A DNA stretch of 64,000 nt from Hirsutella rhossiliensis (Eukaryota; Ascomycota; Sordariomycetes; Hypocreales; Ophiocordycipitaceae): positions 2,666,001-2,730,000 of the forward strand of contig NW_025408672.1 of assembly GCF_020360975.1 (NCBI RefSeq), in the 5' to 3' direction. Position 1 is the first letter of the stretch, and the number at the start of each line of letters is the position of its first letter. Below are positions 36,042-47,400 of the stretch, one piece after another. Made by a program: the position numbers and the translations under genes. The notes beneath the pieces were generated by a model. It did no database searches and had not been told where the DNA came from. It was given only the letters and a program-made list of their open reading frames with translations.

Positions 36042-38600
36042 ATGCCTATATAGTAAGCTAGATTAACTAACTCTAGAGCTACTATATCGCCTTAGGATAT
36101 AATACGCGAGATTATTACCCTTCGATATAAGGTATAGTTACTTAGGAACGGAGGAGGCAACGGATAAGTTAGGGACCTTAGAGAAGTAGTTAAACTAAAA
36201 TAGCTAGGACTATTCGACGGTACTTATAGCACGCTTCGAGACTTTCTTACCTAACTTAAGGCCTACTACCGGTTTTACCCTACTAAACTCTCGGACCTAG
36301 TCGAAAAGGTACTCTACGTAGGAAATTGTTTATCTAGAACGGCACTCGCCTAGTTTAGACCTATTATAAGGGACTTTCTCGATAACTAACTAGCGCGACG
36401 AGATAACGAGATAGATAAAGTCTTTGCTAGTTTCTAAGGATTCGAAGAAGCTATTATAAAGGTATTCGGAACAACCGACGAGGAACGAGAAGCCGAATAA
36501 AAACTTCGAGAACTCCGATAAAGGATCTTAGTATCGGATTATACTACGAAGTTCCGATAAGTTACCTTAAAGCTTAATTAGGACGACGAACCTCTTATAT
36601 TACGATTCTACGATAGGCTTAAAGAAGAAGTTAAGGACGAACTCTATAAGGAAAATCGACCTAATAACCTCTCGGACTATATTACTATAGTAGTACGAAT
36701 CGACGATAGATAGTACGCGCGACGCTAAGAAAAGAAATAAGGAAGAGGAAACTAGAACCCTTCCTATAGGAATAACTTTAACCGACGCGCTAACTATAAA
36801 AAGAAGCGCGAAACTCCTATTACCTATGCCTATATAACTAACCTAGGTAGGATAGATCTAGATATAATATAGAAAAGTAAAGGAAAGTATTTTAACTACG
36901 GGAAACTTAGATATTACTCTAAAGAATATAGATAACCTCGTAAGGAGAAGAAAACCTACTAGGTACTAGCCCTAGAAGGTAAGAAACACCTAAACGCTAC
37001 TAATAGATAGGAACTAAAGCATAAACTCCTTAGTTAGACTATATACTACGACGACGAATGCACGGTATACCTAAGCGATAAGAACGGTACCGGATAGTTC
37101 TTAAAGCTACTAAAGAAGACCCTTGCAATAATATAACGAAGGGATCCTAAAATATAGAAATAAGTTAAATTCGTAGAACTAGAATACCCCTATCCTAAAG
37201 GAGTCTCCTAAGACTAGATTAGGAAGAACGGCAAACGATTCTAGGAAGATATATAAAATAAAAATCGATAATAACGATAGGCAGTCTATAAACAATATAA
37301 TAAAGAAGATATAGATATAGCCCTTATACTTACGAAACTCGGACAATAACCTAAAGAGGAACAACGAAGTGTCGACGATATAAGCTCTAAAGAATAAGAA
37401 ATACCTAGAGAAACGGAAGACGAGAACGAACTTATACTACTACCCTCGCTACTAAGGGAGAATGCTACGATTAGAGAACACGCTCTATACTTCGAAGAAT
37501 TCGAAGAAATGCTTAAAATTAGAACCTAATAAACACCTTAAATTCTCACGGAAAACTAATAAGCTATACTAGTTCGATATTAACCGGCACTACGCGGAGG
37601 AGACTACGCTATAGCTATCGCTATAGTCGATACCTTTATAGCTCTATAACGAGAATAGTAACTATAAGGAGAATTTAAAGACGATCTATAAACACTACTT
37701 ACTTATAAGCACTATAAGTATATTTTATAGATATTATATATCTACCTAAATTGCATAATATACTTCTAGATAAAGGCACGATACGACGCCTTCCCGGTTA
37801 GGTTCGAGGGATAAGTACTTTCGAAACCCTACCTAAGCATAGAACTAGACTACTAGAAAATCGATTAACGCTACCCGAATAACTAAGTTATATTATTAGA
37901 ACCTAATTACGGCACGCTACTTAAATACCGCGATAATTACGGTTTATTAACGAGATATCTTTTAGAGACATATAAAATCCATAAACACGCTAAAATAAAG
38001 GAATAGCATAGCGCTACTCGCTCTAAGACATCCGAACCCTTAATCTTCTAAAGACTTACGTAACGAGTTAAATGCGACGAAGAAGATTATAACGAATACG
38101 TATACCCGAACTATAGAATTTATAAACACGAAAAAGCATAAGTATAGTATAAACGATATAATAGTATATTAAAAGATTATTAGTAATACGTACGAAGGCT
38201 ATAAGCCGTATTCGACTAAGGAAGAATTAACACGGAAATACTATATAAAAAATAGAAAGACGTAAAACGAAAACTTAACCTTTAGTACGAAAACGAATAG
38301 AATTACGAAGTATAGTACGCAATTAACTACGAAGTAGTATAATATAAACGATATAGCGTCGAGAAATAAGAAATCTTCGATTAGCTATAAGAAATCAGTC
38401 TCTTAAGCCCCGATATAATACTACGCGATAAAAATATAAAGAAACAATATTAATAATAAATTAAAGAAGAATACCTAAATAAAACGAATAAGGACTAGGC
38501 AAAAAACGAGGTACGCTATCTATAAAAGGGCTATAGACTAGCACGATACGATAAGATCTAAGGACCCTATATATAGCAACGGTAAGCTATAGCGACTAAA
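36042..38600 (+). pseudogene. A gag polyprotein (RIP-inactivated)
   Basis: The intact ATG at 36042 opens frame 0: MPI, stops at Gln codons, ARLTNSRATISP, then the retrotransposon gag domain FDGTYSTLRDFL, LKAYYRFYPTKLSDLVEKVL, NCLSRTALA, FRPIIRDFLDN. The nucleocapsid zinc knuckle is at 36888-36929, read YFNYGKLRYYSKEY: every Cys and His of CxxCxxxxHxxxxC is Tyr through TG-to-TA and CA-to-TA changes. Frame 0 goes on for a further ~1.6 kb (LVRY, GGDYAIAIAIVDTFIAL, LLEPNYGTLLKYRDNYGL), an unusually long tail. Stops are TAA and TAG at Gln/Trp codons only. The 3' border is approximate. Confidence 0.78.
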
Positions 38601-41600
38601 TAGTATTAGATATCTAAATCGCGGGATATTACGTACGTATACTTTTAGACTATAGCGCGATAGGCAATTACGTTTTACCTAAAGTCGTTAATCGTTACCG
38701 ACTTATATAGAGATATAAGATAGATCTATATAAACTTACGAATATCGAAGGAGAGGCCTTTAACTATAATAACGGAATTATTAATATAGAGATTAATTAC
38801 CTTAATATTAATATCTAGGGCTACGACGAATAAGTTAACTTCGATATTATAGATATTAAAGAACACGACCTTATATTAGGACTTCTATAGCTATAGGAGA
38901 GCAACCTACTAATTAACTAGAGAACTAGCTAGCTACGTTAGAACGAAGACGTAAGTTTCTAGGACTAGTAGATTTAGGAGAAAGTAAAATTTTGCGATAA
39001 TTTAGCTACTAAATAGGATAAAAGGGATAACCGTTTAAGTAAATTATTACGGGCTTTAGCGATATAAACGAAAATAGTAACCGAACTAGCGGATATAATA
39101 AAATCGACTAATAAGACCTACGTACTAACTAACACGGCTGTATAACCTAGCATCCGATATAAATAAAATAAAAGATATAATACGAAGATCTAAAGAGTTA
39201 TTGCTACTTTAAGGAAAGACCTTAAACAAATTAATAAAGAGCTCGAGTTAAGAGAAACTAGCTCTTAAAAGAAAGAATAAAGCCTATAAGATAGAATAAA
39301 GAATATCCCCTAGGAATACCGGAAATACAATAAACTCTTTAAGGAAGAACTCGAGATAGGGTTACCTAAATATAGCTAATAGGACCACGAAATTTATCTT
39401 AAGGATAGAATAACGCCGACGTTCTATAAGATCTATAACCTAAACGAAAAGCAACTATAAACGCTACGCGACTACCTCGACGAGAATCTACGAAAGGGAT
39501 ATATACGAATATCTATATCCGAAGTAGGCTACCTAGTTATATTTATTCTAAAGAAAAACGGCAAGCTACGACTAGTTATCGACTATAGACGCTTAAACGA
39601 TATTATAATAAAGGACCGAATACTATTACCGCTTATATCGGAACTACGAGATCGACTATATAGTAAAAAATAGTTTATAGCCCTTAATCTTAAAGGCGCC
39701 TATAACTTAATACGTATAAGAAAGGGACACGAATAGATAATAGCTTTTAGAACGAAATTCGGACTATTTAAATATCTAGTAATGCTATTTAGACTTATAA
39801 ATGCACTAGCTACCTTCTAATAGATAATTAATAATATCCTACGCGAACACTTAGATATCTTTATAGTAGTATACCTAGATAATATCCTAATCTTCTTAGA
39901 CACCCTAGAAGAATATAAGGAATACGTCTATAAGGTACTCCGCGTACTTTAGAATACGAAGTTACTAGTTAAACTAGAGAAAAGCAAGTTCTATATATAG
40001 AAAGTAGACTTCCTCGGACATACGATCTTACTAGGAGAGATATAAATATAATAAGATAAGATTAACTTAGTTAAAGAATAGCTAACGCTAAAGAATATTA
40101 AGGACGTATAAAGTTTCCTAGGATTTATAAATTACTACCGACGATTTATTAAAGATTTCGGAAAGATTATAGTACTATTATACGACTTAACGAAGAAGGA
40201 AAAAGAATTTATATAGGACGATAAAGCTAACGAAGCTTTCGATTATATTAAGACTACGATTACGTAAGAACTAGTCCTAACTACCTTTAATCTAGAACGA
40301 TAAATCGAACTTAAAACCGATATATTAGACTTTGCTCTAGGAGTATAAATCGGATAAAAAGACAATAAAGGAAGACTACGATTAATTGTATTTTACTCGA
40401 AAAAGCTATATAGCGCAGAACTTAATTACCCTATCTACGATAAAGAATTCCTTATAATTATTTAAGCTTTTAAAGAATTTCGACACTACCTTCTCGGAAG
40501 TAAATATAAAGTTAAGGTCTATATAGATTATAAGAATATCTTATATTTTACAACGACGCAATAGTTAAACGGACGATAGATTTAATAGGCCGAATATTTA
40601 TCGGAATTCGACTACGAAATAATCTATAGAAAAGGAATAGAAAACGGTCGAGCTAATGCCCTTAGTCGACGAAGTAACTACGATATAGGAGCACCTATAG
40701 CGAAAGGACAGCTCCTAGAAATCAACGAAAATAGGAACTACTAGTAACGATAGCTAAATATAATATTTAAAGTATAACCCGACGACTCGATATACTAAAA
40801 GATCCTAAAATAGATAAAAGAACACGAAGTATTAAACGGATGCGATATAGAATATTTAGAAGTTCTAATATATAAAAATAAAATCTAGATACTACTAGAA
40901 TTATAAGATAAAGTTATATAAGATATATACGAATATCTAATATATAGATACTAAGGAATCCGAAGAATAATAGAACGGATTAAACGATAATATAACTTCC
41001 TATAGCTTAAAGAAGTAGTATAATAAGTTATTAAAGAATATAAACTTTACGTATAAAGTAAAGCTAAACGATATAAACTATACGGAGAATTGCAACCGCT
41101 ACTAGTACTAGAAAAACCATAGGATTCGATAGCTTTCGACTATATTATAAAGCTACTACTATTAAAAGAACCTATAACTAACGTTAAGTACGATAGTATA
41201 TTCGTTATTACCGATAGACTAACGAAGTACGGATACTTCTTACTATATAAAGAAGCAAGCAATATAGAAGAGCTAGTATATATATTCCTACGAACAATTA
41301 TTAGCAATTATAGACTACTAAACGAGATTGTCTCTAATAGAGGAAGTATATTTATAGCTAAGTTTTAGCAAGCTCTTATAGTATAATTAGGGACGAAATA
41401 TAAGCTTAGTATAGCTTATTACCTATAAATAGATAGATAAATAGAACGACTTAACTAAACGCTTAAATAATATTTACGATGCTATATTAGCTACGAATAA
41501 AACGATTAGGTTAAATAGCTATTAATAGCGTAACTAGCTTATAATAGCTTAGTTATAGAAATAACTAAACTCTTACTAGTATACGCTAATTACGGATATA

Positions 41601-42193
41601 ACCTAGAAGCATTTAAGGTTACTCGATAAGGACTATAAGTAGAACGAGCGATACTATAAGTAGATTAGCTACGAAAATTATATAAAGAAATATAATAAGA
41701 ACTTTAATTCGTTAGAGAACGAATATCTACTTACTATAATCGGAAAAGATTATAAGAACTAATCTTTCGAGAGGGAGATATAGTCTACCTCGTACGACGA
41801 AATATTAAAATAAATCAACTAAGCAATAAATTAGATTTTAAGAAACTTAGACCGTTTAAGGTTAAGAAAATTATTTTAAAAGTTAACTATGAACTTTCGC
41901 TACTAACGATAATACGGATATACCCGATATTTTATATCTTATTATTAGAACTAGTACTACGAAACGCTAAACTATAGGAAAAAATCGAAGTCGACGATAA
42001 TTAGGAATATAAAGCCGAATAAATACTAAATATAAGAAAATAAGGTTAGCAATAAGAATACCTTATTAAATAGAAAGGATATAGACTAGAAGAGAATACC
42101 TAGGAACTACTTAAGCACTTAACCTACTATGGCTCTCTACTTCGATAATTTTACTAGAAGGTTTAGGAGGGATTAAAGGACTAAGATCCGTAA
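38590..42193 (+). pseudogene. A pol: protease, RT, RNase H, integrase, chromodomain
   Basis: One frame (frame 2, -1 relative to gag) with no indel over 3.6 kb. Protease: LLDYSAIGNYVLPKVVNRY at 38642-38698 (DCSATGN type) with DIKEHDLILGLL near 38850. RT: RDYLDENLRKGYIRISIS at about 39468, LVIDYRRLND, and active site VYLDNILIF at 39869-39895 (YLDD changed to YLDN). RNase H: LKTDILDFALGV at about 40310. Integrase: ITDRLTKYGYFLLYKE near 41205, and SNRGSIFIAKF, where the catalytic Asp of SDRG is Asn. Chromodomain at 41987-42124: EYLIK-stop-KGYRLEENT-stop-ELLKHL (KWKGY..NTWE). Stops are almost all TAA or TAG at Gln/Trp. Confidence 0.88.
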
Positions 42194-42790
42194 ACTCCTC
42201 GCTAATACCGAATAAGGACTAATTCGCCTCGTTAGGAACGCCTAACGATTATAAGTTATTTGCCACCTAATGCTTATACGCATCGAGCGTAGGCAAAACG
42301 CTATCCTCGGCATCTACTTCTTAGATACTACGACGAAATAACTTAGAACTCTTTTCCTTCGCACGATTCCGAATCTTCCGGATATAAGCTAAACGATTAA
42401 CGGCGATAGATATTTACGACTAAAGGTTCGTAAGCTATGCCTAAAGCTCTAATAAGGCTTCCCTAGCTTCCTCCTCTTCGGAATATAGCCTACGCTGCTC
42501 CGCTAATAATTTAGTTACTAAAAGAAATACGTTAGCTACTACGCGCAGAAAGAATTAGAAAGATACCTATAAGAAGAGGCTACTAAAACACTATTATAAT
42601 AGGGACGACTACTAGCAATATAATTATTGCAGCGCGAAGAATTTTCGGCTATCCGATAATTCGTCTTCTTCGCCTTAAAGCATCGAGTGCACGGTATATC
42701 GGCAGGATCTCCGCTTAAGTCGATGTGTTCGGCAAGAGTAGCGCGCTCGGAGGCTTTTCGGGAACGATTTTTTAGTATACGACTAGACAT
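42111..42790 (-). pseudogene. A antisense gene: Zn2Cys6-like and coiled-coil protein, one intron
   Basis: Runs convergent to pol between the chromodomain and the 3' LTR, overlapping pol's last ~80 bp. The start is the intact ATG at 42788-42790 (MSSRILKNRSRKASERATLA); another in-frame ATG lies upstream at 42847. Exon 1 (42571-42790) has IPCTRCFKAKKTNYRIAENS then SRCNNYIASSRPY, C-x2-C-x7-C-x8-C-x2-C-x6-C with three Cys now Tyr. Exon 2 (42111-42517) opens LTKLLAEQRRLYSEEEEARE, a predicted coiled coil, then IAVNRLAYIRKIRNRAKEKS, and ends after PPKPSSKIIEVESHS. Joined exons give 209 codons. A Zn2Cys6 fold implies a nuclear DNA-binding protein (inference). Confidence 0.72.
42518..42570 (-). other. 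Intron in the A antisense gene (donor lost to RIP)
   Basis: 53 bp on the minus strand: ataggtatctttc... gtagctaac (branch-site consensus gctaac) ...ttcttttag. The expected GT donor reads AT, as a TG-to-TA RIP change at T|GTAGGT would give. The coding phase (1) and flanking residues Ser-Ser-Leu agree with the intron in B and D. Confidence 0.65.
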
Positions 42791-42913
42791 ACTATTAGTA
42801 GCATATCCCGAAAAGATAAAGAAACAAGGAACGACACACTTACGCACGACGCGATAAGGGTATATTTATACACGGCGGCTAAGGCAGCTATAGCAGGTCT
42901 TACGGATAAGACT

Positions 42914-42926
42914 AAAAGGAGGGGAG
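42914..42926 (+). promoter_or_regulatory. Polypurine tract of A
   Basis: aaaaggaggggag lies just upstream of the 3' LTR (start 42933). This is the primer site for plus-strand DNA synthesis. The same tract precedes the LTRs of B and D on the minus strand. Confidence 0.75.
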
Positions 42927-42932
42927 ATATCG

Positions 42933-43383
42933 TGTTACGACCACGGCTACTAGGCCGCTAACGGTCGACCGCGTCAAAGCACGTGACACGGCCTAACGGA
43001 TAAATGGTCGGCACGACTATCTAATAGATATAGGATCGAGGGGATCGTAGAGATCTAAGTGATCTAAGATTAATAGGATCACTGCGCCCTATGCGATCTA
43101 ACGTTAGGGATCATAGCTAGGCCTATAATCTAAGGACAGTCTCTACGGGTATATATAGCTACCTACTTTTACTCCTTTAGATAGATAGCTCGATAGCTTT
43201 TAATATAGATCTTTATCACGATTCTATCTCTAATTCTAATTACCTAGTTATAGTCTACGGTCTACGACCTCCGACTTATTACTAACGTAATATATATATT
43301 ATTGCTTAGACCACGCCCTGTTATATCTGCTAATATAAACCCCTCGATAGGTTTATCCCTTAGGAATAATACCGGTCGTTATA
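42933..43383 (+). repeat. 3' LTR of A (451 bp)
   Basis: Starts TGTTACGACCACGG with the TG end intact. It contains a CACGTG box at 42980-42985. Ends ggtcgttata, followed by the target duplication tatat. Confidence 0.9.
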
Positions 43384-43388
43384 TATAT

Positions 43389-43677
43389 TAAAAGCTAGAG
43401 AGCTATCTATTTAAAGGAGTAAAAGTAGGTAGCTATATATACTTATAGAGACTATCCTTAGATTATAGTCTTAGCCGTAATCCCCTTTATAGCTTACTAT
43501 AGCTTACTTATAAGCTATACTCTTAAGTAATAATCTATCTATATAAGGCTTACTTAGCTTATATACGCTCTAGGTAAGCTAAGCCTAAGTAACTTCTTAT
43601 CCTAACTATTATTCTAAGCCGCCTTATTATATAAATATAGCCGGCTCTCTTACGGCCCGCTAACTATAGTTATAATA
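43389..43677 (-). repeat. Right part of the 3' LTR of B (U3 side)
   Basis: Continues the LTR interrupted at 35529. Ends gttataata, followed by the polypurine tract complement. Its U3 (ccggctctcttacggcccgc region) is unrelated to that of A. Confidence 0.85.
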
Positions 43678-43812
43678 TAATATCTCCCCTCCTTTTAGTC
43701 TTATCCGTAAGACCTACTACTACCTTAGCCGCCGTATATAAATATACCCTTATCGCGCGTATATATATTCCCCGTTTATTCTTTCTATCCCTTAGGATAT
43801 ACTACTAATAGT

Positions 43813-44439
43813 ATATTTAGTCGCGTGTTAAAGGATCGTTCTTATAAGACCCTTAAGTATATTTATTTAGCTAAGTCTATTAATCGTCTTAGTTTCGACG
43901 TTATACTATATTCTTTTTATTCGTTACGCGGCTTCCGCTATAAAATACTAGAGAAATCTTCTAAGTATACCGAATATATATAGCGGGGTCGTTCTTATAA
44001 TACGTTAGGCGTAGCGATTAGCTCCTATAAGTAACTTTATTATCCTACCTATTATTTATAGCTAATGTATATCTTAGTATCCTAAATAAATCTAGAGTTT
44101 AATCGATTAAATAAAGAAGAAGAAATTACTAAGGAGCGAATATTAAAAGCTTAAGCCGACCTAAATAAAGCCTTAGCTCGTTTAGTAAGGCTTCGCCGTT
44201 AAAAGCGCTAGCTAAAGATAAAGGGTACTAAGATAGTCTATCGGGGCCTTTATTCTTTAAATAACCTTAATAAGGCTAAGCGCCAAGAATCTAAAGCGGT
44301 AGTCGATATTTAGTCTATAGGTAGATTTAATATAATTAATTAGAATACTATTAGTTTATTAAGTGATTTTATAATACCTAGGGTAGATTTTACTAGTAAA
44401 ACTATCGAAGTAAAGAACTATAGTAGGTTAAGTACTTAA
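43813..44439 (+). pseudogene. B antisense gene: divergent Zn2Cys6-like and coiled-coil protein, one intron
   Basis: Same position and orientation as in A and D. It starts at an ATA (mutated ATG) with FSRVLKDRS. Exon 1 is 43813-44026 and exon 2 is 44078-44439, 192 codons together. Exon 1 carries YSFYSLRGFRYKILEKSS then KYTEYI-stop-RGRSY, i.e. C-x2-C-x6-C-x8-C-x2-C-x6-C with all six Cys changed to Tyr, exact Zn2Cys6 spacing. Exon 2 reads LSQ-like start, LEFNRLNKEEEITKERILKA, ALARLVRLRR and LYSLNNLNKAKRQESKAVVD, a coiled-coil type sequence. Sequence identity to the A protein is low outside the pattern, so this is an old, diverged family. Confidence 0.68.
44027..44077 (+). other. Intron in the B antisense gene (donor lost to RIP)
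   Basis: 51 bp: ataagtaacttt... tagctaatg ...atatcttag. The donor is AT for GT, as in D. Phase 1, between Ser-Ser and the second base of a Leu codon, the same position as in A. Confidence 0.65.
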
Positions 44440-47400
44440 GTAGTTCCTAGGTATTTTCTTTTAGTCTATATCCCTTCTACTTAATAAGGTATTCTTATTA
44501 CTAACCTTATTTTCTTATATTTAGTATTTATTCTACTTTATATTCTTAATCGTTATTAACTTTAATTTTTTCCTATAGTTTAGCGTTTCGTAGTACTAGT
44601 TTTAATAATAAGATATAAAATATTAGGTATATCTATATTATCGTTAGTAGCGAAAGTTTATAGTTAACTTTTAAAATAGTTTTCTTAACCTTAAATAGTC
44701 TAAGTTTCTTAAAATCTAATTTATTACTTAGTCGTTTTATTTTAATATTTCGTTATATAAGGTAAACTATATCTCTCTCTTAAAAGATTAGTCCTTATAA
44801 TCTTTTCTAATTATAGTAAGTAGATATTCGTTCTCTAATAAATTAAAGTTCTTATTATATTTCTTTATATAATTTTTATAACTAATCTACTTATAGTATC
44901 GCTTATTTTACTTATAGTCTTTATCGAGTAACCTTAAATACTTCTAGGTTATATCTATAATTAGTATATACTAGTAAGAGCTTAGTTATTTCCGTAACTA
45001 AGCTATTATAAGCTAGTTATACTATTAGTAGCTATTTAACTTAATTGTTTTATTTATAGCTAATATAGTATTATAAATATTATTTAAGCGTTTAATTAAG
45101 TCGTTTTATTTATCTATTTATTTATAAGTAATAAGCTATACTAAGCTTATATTTCGTCCTTAATTATACTATAAAAGCTTACTAAAATTTAGCTATAAAT
45201 ATACTTCTTTTATTAAAGATAATCTTATTTAATAGTCTATAATTACTAATAATTATTTATAGGAATATATATACTAGCTCTTCTATATTACTTACTTCTT
45301 TATATAGTAAAAAGTATCTATACTTTATTAATTTATTAGTAATAATAAATATACTATTATACTTAACGTTAATTATAGGTTCTTTTAACGGTAGTAGCTT
45401 TATAATATAGTTAAAAGCTATTAAATCCTATAGTTTCTTTAGTACTAGTAGCGGTTATAATTCTCTATATAGTTTATATTATTTAGCTTTACTTTATATA
45501 TAAAGTTTATATTCTTTAATAACTTATTATACTACTTCTTTAAGCTATAAGAAGTTATATTATTATTTAATCTATTCTATTATTTTTTAGATTCCTTAGT
45601 ATCTATATATTAGATATTTATATATATCTTATATAACTTTATCTTATAATTCTAGTAGTATCTAGATTTTATTTTTATATATTAAAACTTTTAAATATCC
45701 TATATTATATCCGTTTAATACTTTATATTCTTTTATCTATTTTAAGATCTTTTAGTATATTAAGTCGTTAGGTTATACTTTAAATATTATATTTAGCTAT
45801 TATTACTAGTAGTTCCTATTTTTATTAATTTCTAGGAGCTATCCTTTTACTATAGGTACTCCTATATTATAGTTACTTTATCGACTAAGAGCGTTAGCTC
45901 GACCGTTTTCTATTTCTTTTCTATAGATTATTTTATAGTTAAATTCTAATAAATATTTAGCCTATTAGATCTATTATCTATTTAACTATTATATAGTTAT
46001 AAAGTATAAGATGTTTTTATAATCTATATAGACCTTAACTTTATACTTACTTTTAAGAAGGTAGTATCGAAATTCCTTAAAAGCTTAAATAATTATAAGG
46101 AATTCTTTATTATAGATAGGGTAATTAAGTTCTATACTATATAGCTTTTTCGAGTAAAATATAATTAGTTATAGTCTTTCTTTATTATCCTTTTATTTAA
46201 TTTATACTCTTAAAGTAAAGTCTAATATATCGGTTTTAAGTTTAATTTATTATTTTAGATTAAAGGTAGTTAAGACTAGTTCTTATATAATTATAGTCTT
46301 AATATATTTAAAAGCTTCGTTAGCTTTATCGTCCTATATAAATTCTTTTTTATTTTTTATTAAGTTATATAGTAGTACTACGATCTTTCTAAATTCTTTA
46401 ATAAATTATCGGTAGTAATTTATAAATCCTAGGAAACTTTATATATCCTTAACGTTCCTTAGTATTAGCTATTCTTTAACTAAGTTAATTTTATCTTATT
46501 ATATTTATATCTCTCTTAGTAAGATTATATATCTAAGGAAGTCTACTTCCTATATATAAAACTTACTTTTCTTTAGTTTAACTAATAACTTTATATTTTA
46601 AAGTATATAAAGTACCTTATAGACGTATTCCTTATATTCTTTTAAGGTATCTAAGAAGATTAAGATATTATCTAGGTATACTACTATAAAGATATCTAAG
46701 TATTTATATAGGATATTATTAATTATTTATTAAAAGGTAGCTAGTATATTTATAAGTCTAAATAATATTACTAGATATTTAAATAGTCCGAATTTCGTTT
46801 TAAAGGCTATTATTTATTTATATCCCTTTTTTATACGTATTAAGTTATAGGCGCCTTTAAGGTTAAGGGCTATAAACTATTTTTTACTATATAGTTAATC
46901 TTATAGTTTTAATATAAGCGGTAATAGTATTTAGTCTTTTATTATAATATCGTTTAAGCGTTTATAGTTAATAACTAGTTATAGCTTACTATTTTTCTTT
47001 AAAATAAATATAATTAGATAGCCTACTTTAGATATTAATATTTATATATATCCCTTTTATAGATTCTCGTTAAAGTAGTTATATAGCGTTTATAGTTACT
47101 TTTCGTTTAGGTTATAGATTTTATAGAATATCGGCGTTATTCTATCCTTAAGATAAATTTCGTAGTCCTATTAGCTATATTTAGGTAACCTTATCTTAAG
47201 TTCTTTCTTAAAGAGTTTATTATATTTCTAGTATTCTTAGGGGATATTCTTTATTCTATCTTATAGGCTTTATTCTTTCTTTTAAGAGCTAGTTTCTCTT
47301 AACTTAAGCTCTTTATTAATTTATTTATAGTCTTTCCTTAAAGTAGTAATAACTCTTTAGATCTTTATATTATATCCTTTATTCTATTTATATTAAATAC

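Larger units (their letters stand above)
35530..43383 (+). mobile_element. Complete family-A chromovirus A (7854 bp, TSD tatat)
   Basis: LTRs 35530-35980 and 42933-43383 are both 451 bp, flanked by tatat (35525-35529 and 43384-43388). The target was the inverted LTR of B, whose sequence resumes seamlessly (gatc, tatat, taaaagc). Internal order: leader, gag in frame 0, pol in frame 2 (protease, RT, RNase H, integrase, chromodomain), antisense gene, polypurine tract. It is the least decayed family-A copy: CpG is common and the gag ATG survives, yet CpA is depleted and stops fill gag and pol. Confidence 0.93.

Noticed and set aside
37179..37364. 61-codon minus-strand open frame inside gag of A
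   Set aside because: Low-complexity Phe/Ile/Leu sequence caused by AT-rich RIP sequence opposite a long sense frame. No conservation is seen in E.
44027..44077. AT-AC (U12-type) intron in the antisense genes because the donor reads AT
   Set aside because: The 3' ends are TAG, not AC, and the AT donors fit GT changed by RIP.
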